A program made the position numbers and the translations under genes. From Pseudomonadota bacterium (lineage in GTDB: Bacteria > Pseudomonadota > Alphaproteobacteria > Geminicoccales > Geminicoccaceae), in contig JAUQQO010000025.1 of the NCBI GenBank assembly GCA_030549795.1, forward strand, positions 1 through 64,000: a stretch of 64,000 nt of DNA, read 5' to 3'. This document shows positions 60,645-64,000 of the stretch, piece after piece. The notes beneath the pieces were generated by a model. The model made no database searches. It was not told the DNA's origin and worked only from the letters and a program-made list of their open reading frames with translations. The number at the start of each line of letters is the position of its first letter. Position 1 is the first letter of the stretch.

Positions 60645-63600
60645 TTGGCCGACCCCCGACCCGACCTCGTCGAGACGACGGTGGACGCCGCCGTCACCTT
60701 CGCACCCCTCGCCAACGACCAACCCGAAGGCCTCCTCGTTACCGCCTTCCAACAACCGAGTTTCGGCACCCTCGCCTTCGACCCCGCAACCCAGCTCTTC
60801 ACCTATACCCCCAACCCCGGCTTTATCGGCGAAGATAGTTTCACCTACACCGTGCGCGCTCCAGACGGAGCGACCGCAAGTGCTCTGGTCACCATCCGTG
60901 TCGTGCGCCCGAACAGCCCGCCCCAGGCGGTCGACGATACAGCCGAAGTGACCCCCGGCGGGCTCGTCGACATCCCCGTGCTCGCCAACGATTCCGATCC
61001 CGACGGCGACCCGCTCACCCTTGTGGGCGTGAGCATGCCGGATGCCGGTAGCGTCACCGTGCTCCCCGACCGACGGCTGCGCTACGCCCCGCGCAGCGGC
61101 TTCACCGGCGAAGATTCATTTACGTACACCATTGCCGACCAGCACGGCGCGAGCGCCACCGCAACCGTTCGCGTCAATGTCCGCGCCGCCAACCGGCCAC
61201 CCCTAACTGCCCCCGATCGCGTGACGACGACACGCGGAGAGCCGGTCACGATCGATCTCTTCGCCAACGATTTCGATCCCGACGGCGACCCCCTCACCCT
61301 TTTGGCCTTGAGCCTGCCCGAGCACGGCGAGGTCGCCGTGCTCGCCGCTGGCCGCATCCGCTATACCCCGCGACCCGAGTTCGAGGGCACCGACCGCTTC
61401 ACCTACACGGTCGGCGACGGCCGCGGCGGCACCGCCACAGGCGAGGTTGAGATCGTCGTAAGCCGCCCCAATGCGGCGCCGATCGCCCGCGACGATACGG
61501 CGACCACCGAGGCGGGAACGCCCGTGCGGGTGCAGCCGCTCGCCAACGATTCCGACCCCGACGGCGATCCGCTGCAGCTTGCCGCCGTGAGTCTGCCCGA
61601 CCACGGTCGGCTCGCGATCGCCGCCGACGGCGAGGTGACCTACACCCCAAACCCAGGCTTCGTCGGCGAAGACGCCTTCACCTATACGGTGCGCGATGCC
61701 CGCGGTGCCACCGCGAGCGGGACGGTTAGGGTCACAATCACCGCACCGAGCGCGCCGACCACTTACCTTAACGGCTATCGCTACCGCCGGCGGATCGTCG
61801 TGCCGAAGAGCTCGATCCTCGGCACCGCCACCCTTTTCGGTTTTCCTTTCTTTTTGCGCGAAGAAGGGAACTGGCTCAAGCACAAGAGCGCCGGCGGCAA
61901 AATCGAAAGCCCACAAGGCTTCGATGTGCGCTTCGAGCTCGCCGACGGTACCAAACTCCCCCACGACGTCGAACTCTACGATCCCCAAGCCGGCCGCTTG
62001 CTCGCCTGGATCCGCCTGCCCGAGTTGCGTCCGCAAGAAGATCTCGTCCTCTTCCTTTATTATGGCAAACCGGATCTCGTGGAGAGCGAAGCCGATCCCG
62101 CTCTCACCTGGCGCGACTATCTCGCCGTCTGGCATTTGCCCGATCTAAGCGACCGCAGCGGCCGCGGCCGTGATCTCCTCGCAAGCGGCGTCGTTGCTGC
62201 CGAGGGCCCAATTGGCCCCGCCGCAGGCTTCGATGGCGCCACAAGCGAGCTTACGCTTCCCGATCCCTCCTTCCTCGACGGCCATTCGGCGCTCACCTTT
62301 CAGCTGTGGCTCGAGAGCAGCCGGCTCGAGAGCGATCAGGGGCTCCTCCTGTGCGGGCCGCGCACCGGCGCCGACCATGACGCCGCCTTCGTCCTGCGCC
62401 ATGCCAACCTCGGTCCCTTTGCCGGCCGCAGGGGGGTCTTCGCGGTGCAGATGGCGCTCGCTGACGGCCGTTTGATCCACGAGAGCAGTGCCGGGCGGGC
62501 GGACAATGCGAGCCATGCCCTCGCTCTCGTCTTCGAGCGCGGCGAAGGGGCGACGCTCGTGATCGACGGCGTCGCCGACACCCCTTCTTATACCGCCGGC
62601 TCGACGCTTCTCGGCCCGACCCGGATCGGCCGCGCGCCCTTGCGCATCGGCGTCGGCCCCACTTCCGGTGCAGCCGGCCACTGGCAGGGCCTCATCGACC
62701 AGGTGCGGGTGCGGGCGAGCGCCCTGCCCGCCGCTTGGTTGGCGATGGAATATGCCAATCAGAGCGCGCCGCGCGCCTTCTACGGCTTGGGCGGCGAAGA
62801 CGCCTTCGAAGACACGAGCACAGCTCCGGTCGCCGTGCCGGTGGTGGCGCGGACCGGACGCGGCGTTCCGGTAACGGTCGACCCGCTCGCGCTTGCCCTC
62901 GTCCCAGGCGGTGGGAGCGCCGAGCTCGTCGCCGTCGAAACGCCGAGCAACGGCACCGCCGTGATCGAGACGGGCAGGATCCGCTACACCCCGGCGAGCG
63001 GTTTTACCGGTACTGATCGCTTCACCTTCACCATCACCGCCGGCGGCAAGAGCTCAACCGGCACCGTCACCGTGGTGGTGGCGGCCGCAAGCGAGGGCTC
63101 GGCGCAAGCCGATCGCCCCTTCGCCGATCGCTTTTTCGGCAATCCCTTCCACGCCGATGCGCTCGCCGCGCGCACCCCGCGGCTGCACGAGCCGGTCGCC
63201 AAGCGCTTTGTCGCCGACCGCAGCGGGGCGCTTGTGGGCGTGCGTTGGCCGTGCCGGGTCCTCAGCGGCGACGGCGGTGAGCTCGTGCTGCAGGTCGAAA
63301 CCGACTATGAGGGCAAACCCTCGGGGCTCGTGATCGGCACCACGGCGATCAATGGCCAGGCCGGGGCGCTCGCGGCGCAGGAGCCCTATCCGCTTTGGCG
63401 CTTCGAACAACCGGTGCCGATCGAAGCCGGGCGCGCCTATCATCTGGTCTGGCATCAGCTCGCCGGCTCCGGCTCCTGCGCGGTTCTCTTCCACCGTGCC
63501 AATGTGCCCCTCGCCGCGGGCCACAATCAGCGCGGCGGTCCTTACGAGGCCGACACGGGTGCTGTGCATCAGCGCGTTGCGGGCCTCTGGCAGCCGGGCG

Positions 63601-64000
63601 ATGAGCACGGCGGCTACCTCGAGCTCCACTGGGCCGATGGGACGATAACCGGCAACCCGATCCTCGAAGGGTCGGCGGGCCTCAAGAAGAGCTTCGGCGG
63701 ATCGGTCCTCGTCCGCGAGCGCTTCACCGTCTCCGATTACAGCCGCAAGGTGGACGGCTTGTGGCTGCGCGTCTGGTGGGAGAGCGGCACGCCCGCCGAC
63801 CTCGTCGTTCGGCTCGAGACGCTCGAGGGAACTCTTCTCGAGCAGCTCACCATCCCGCGCAGTGCGCTGCCGCAGACCCGCAACGTCGCGGGCGATCTTT
63901 CGAGCCCGCCGGCGGTTTGGATCTACCGCCGCTTCGCGCAGAGCCACCTGCTCGAGCGGGGGCGGAGCTATGTCCTCCGTCTCGGCGCCGCAAGCGGCTC
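60645..64000 (+). CDS. Large Ig-repeat/DUF2341/LamG surface protein, 3' end outside window
   Basis: The frame is open to the window edge for over 1,100 codons. Four Ig/cadherin-like repeats of about 90 residues (each with LANDxDPDGDPL and a xFTYTVRD-type strand, residues 1-367) are followed by a DUF2341 domain (RRRIVVPKSSILGTATLFGF to VLFLYYGKP, about 376-482), a LamG-like jelly roll (about 489-712), another Ig-like repeat (about 729-814) and a further beta-rich part. Such proteins are large adhesins, often exported by a type I system. The only upstream start is TTG 60645 with GAAGAGG before it; no ATG and no signal peptide are present. The repeats may bind calcium through their Asp-rich loops. 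Confidence 0.82.
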   Translation, partial: MADPRPDLVETTVDAAVTFAPLANDQPEGLLVTAFQQPSFGTLAFDPATQLFTYTPNPGFIGEDSFTYTVRAPDGATASALVTIRVVRPNSPPQAVDDTAEVTPGGLVDIPVLANDSDPDGDPLTLVGVSMPDAGSVTVLPDRRLRYAPRSGFTGEDSFTYTIADQHGASATATVRVNVRAANRPPLTAPDRVTTTRGEPVTIDLFANDFDPDGDPLTLLALSLPEHGEVAVLAAGRIRYTPRPEFEGTDRFTYTVGDGRGGTATGEVEIVVSRPNAAPIARDDTATTEAGTPVRVQPLANDSDPDGDPLQLAAVSLPDHGRLAIAADGEVTYTPNPGFVGEDAFTYTVRDARGATASGTVRVTITAPSAPTTYLNGYRYRRRIVVPKSSILGTATLFGFPFFLREEGNWLKHKSAGGKIESPQGFDVRFELADGTKLPHDVELYDPQAGRLLAWIRLPELRPQEDLVLFLYYGKPDLVESEADPALTWRDYLAVWHLPDLSDRSGRGRDLLASGVVAAEGPIGPAAGFDGATSELTLPDPSFLDGHSALTFQLWLESSRLESDQGLLLCGPRTGADHDAAFVLRHANLGPFAGRRGVFAVQMALADGRLIHESSAGRADNASHALALVFERGEGATLVIDGVADTPSYTAGSTLLGPTRIGRAPLRIGVGPTSGAAGHWQGLIDQVRVRASALPAAWLAMEYANQSAPRAFYGLGGEDAFEDTSTAPVAVPVVARTGRGVPVTVDPLALALVPGGGSAELVAVETPSNGTAVIETGRIRYTPASGFTGTDRFTFTITAGGKSSTGTVTVVVAAASEGSAQADRPFADRFFGNPFHADALAARTPRLHEPVAKRFVADRSGALVGVRWPCRVLSGDGGELVLQVETDYEGKPSGLVIGTTAINGQAGALAAQEPYPLWRFEQPVPIEAGRAYHLVWHQLAGSGSCAVLFHRANVPLAAGHNQRGGPYEADTGAVHQRVAGLWQPGDEHGGYLELHWADGTITGNPILEGSAGLKKSFGGSVLVRERFTVSDYSRKVDGLWLRVWWESGTPADLVVRLETLEGTLLEQLTIPRSALPQTRNVAGDLSSPPAVWIYRRFAQSHLLERGRSYVLRLGAASG

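Noticed and set aside
1-64000. tRNA genes, CRISPR arrays, insertion sequences, integrases
   Set aside because: No cloverleaf-like segment with a GGTTCGAATC-type arm, no regularly spaced identical repeats with variable spacers, and no transposase or recombinase motif was seen on either strand.

Overview
The window is GC-rich, densely coded and reads as part of an alphaproteobacterial replicon. It carries a complete plasmid-type replication and partition module: an iteron array, a RepA_C-family initiator, ParA, ParB and two copies of a long palindrome that is a strong parS candidate. Around it lie housekeeping and central-metabolic genes (aroE, folB/K/P, pabA/B/C) and most of a tetrahydromethanopterin/methanofuran (H4MPT/MFR) C1-oxidation pathway. 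This suggests a methylotrophic or formaldehyde-oxidising alphaproteobacterium whose megaplasmid or chromid (or a chromosome with an integrated plasmid core) carries essential metabolism. No rRNA, tRNA, CRISPR array, insertion sequence or phage gene was recognised.

Layout. 1-9.3 kb: exopolysaccharide genes (GT39-type transferase, UDP-glucose/GDP-mannose dehydrogenase, O-antigen-ligase-like polymerase, Wzc-type tyrosine kinase), with two decayed members: a GT2 that has lost its catalytic core and a GT39-like gene with two frameshifts. 9.5-15.1 kb: origin, repA, parA, parB and the two palindromes, with a urate-oxidase-N-type membrane protein between the palindromes. 15.1-24.9 kb: aroE, a Nudix hydrolase, a small lipoprotein, a HAD dehalogenase, cysNC and cysD (PAPS synthesis), a DUF882 peptidase, two polyprenol-phosphate-type GT2s and a split YeeE/YedE sulfur transporter ending at a clear terminator. 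25.0-29.4 kb: a hicA broken by one base with intact hicB, then an ATP-dependent DNA ligase, its associated MBL exonuclease and a B3/B4-domain protein.

29.5-55.4 kb: the C1 island. fae captures formaldehyde on H4MPT, mtdB oxidises methylene-H4MPT, mch hydrolyses methenyl-H4MPT, and FhcABCD moves formyl to methanofuran and releases formate. Cofactor genes are interleaved: RFAP synthase, a DHPS-related DUF6513 protein, dmrB, two ATP-grasp ligases, CitG-like, HisA-like, MfnB, MfnE-like and MfnF-like proteins. Folate and pABA genes (folB, folK, folP, pabA, pabB, pabC) sit in the same block; pABA and pterin intermediates feed both cofactors. A SoxYZ-like carrier, its partner metallohydrolase and a CXXCW rhodanese-like protein are quinoprotein-dehydrogenase accessory families and tie the island to a PQQ methanol/alcohol dehydrogenase outside the window. 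Unusually, the fhc subunits are split into three places (fhcC, fhcB, fhcA-fhcD).

55.6-64 kb: an AhpD-like protein, an exported MBL hydrolase, 3-methyladenine glycosylase I, Hsp20, a WbaP/WcaJ-type priming transferase, and the start of a large Ig-repeat/DUF2341/LamG surface protein that runs off the edge. Exopolysaccharide genes therefore lie at both ends of the window. Calls rest on motif recognition and gene context only; no database search was run.
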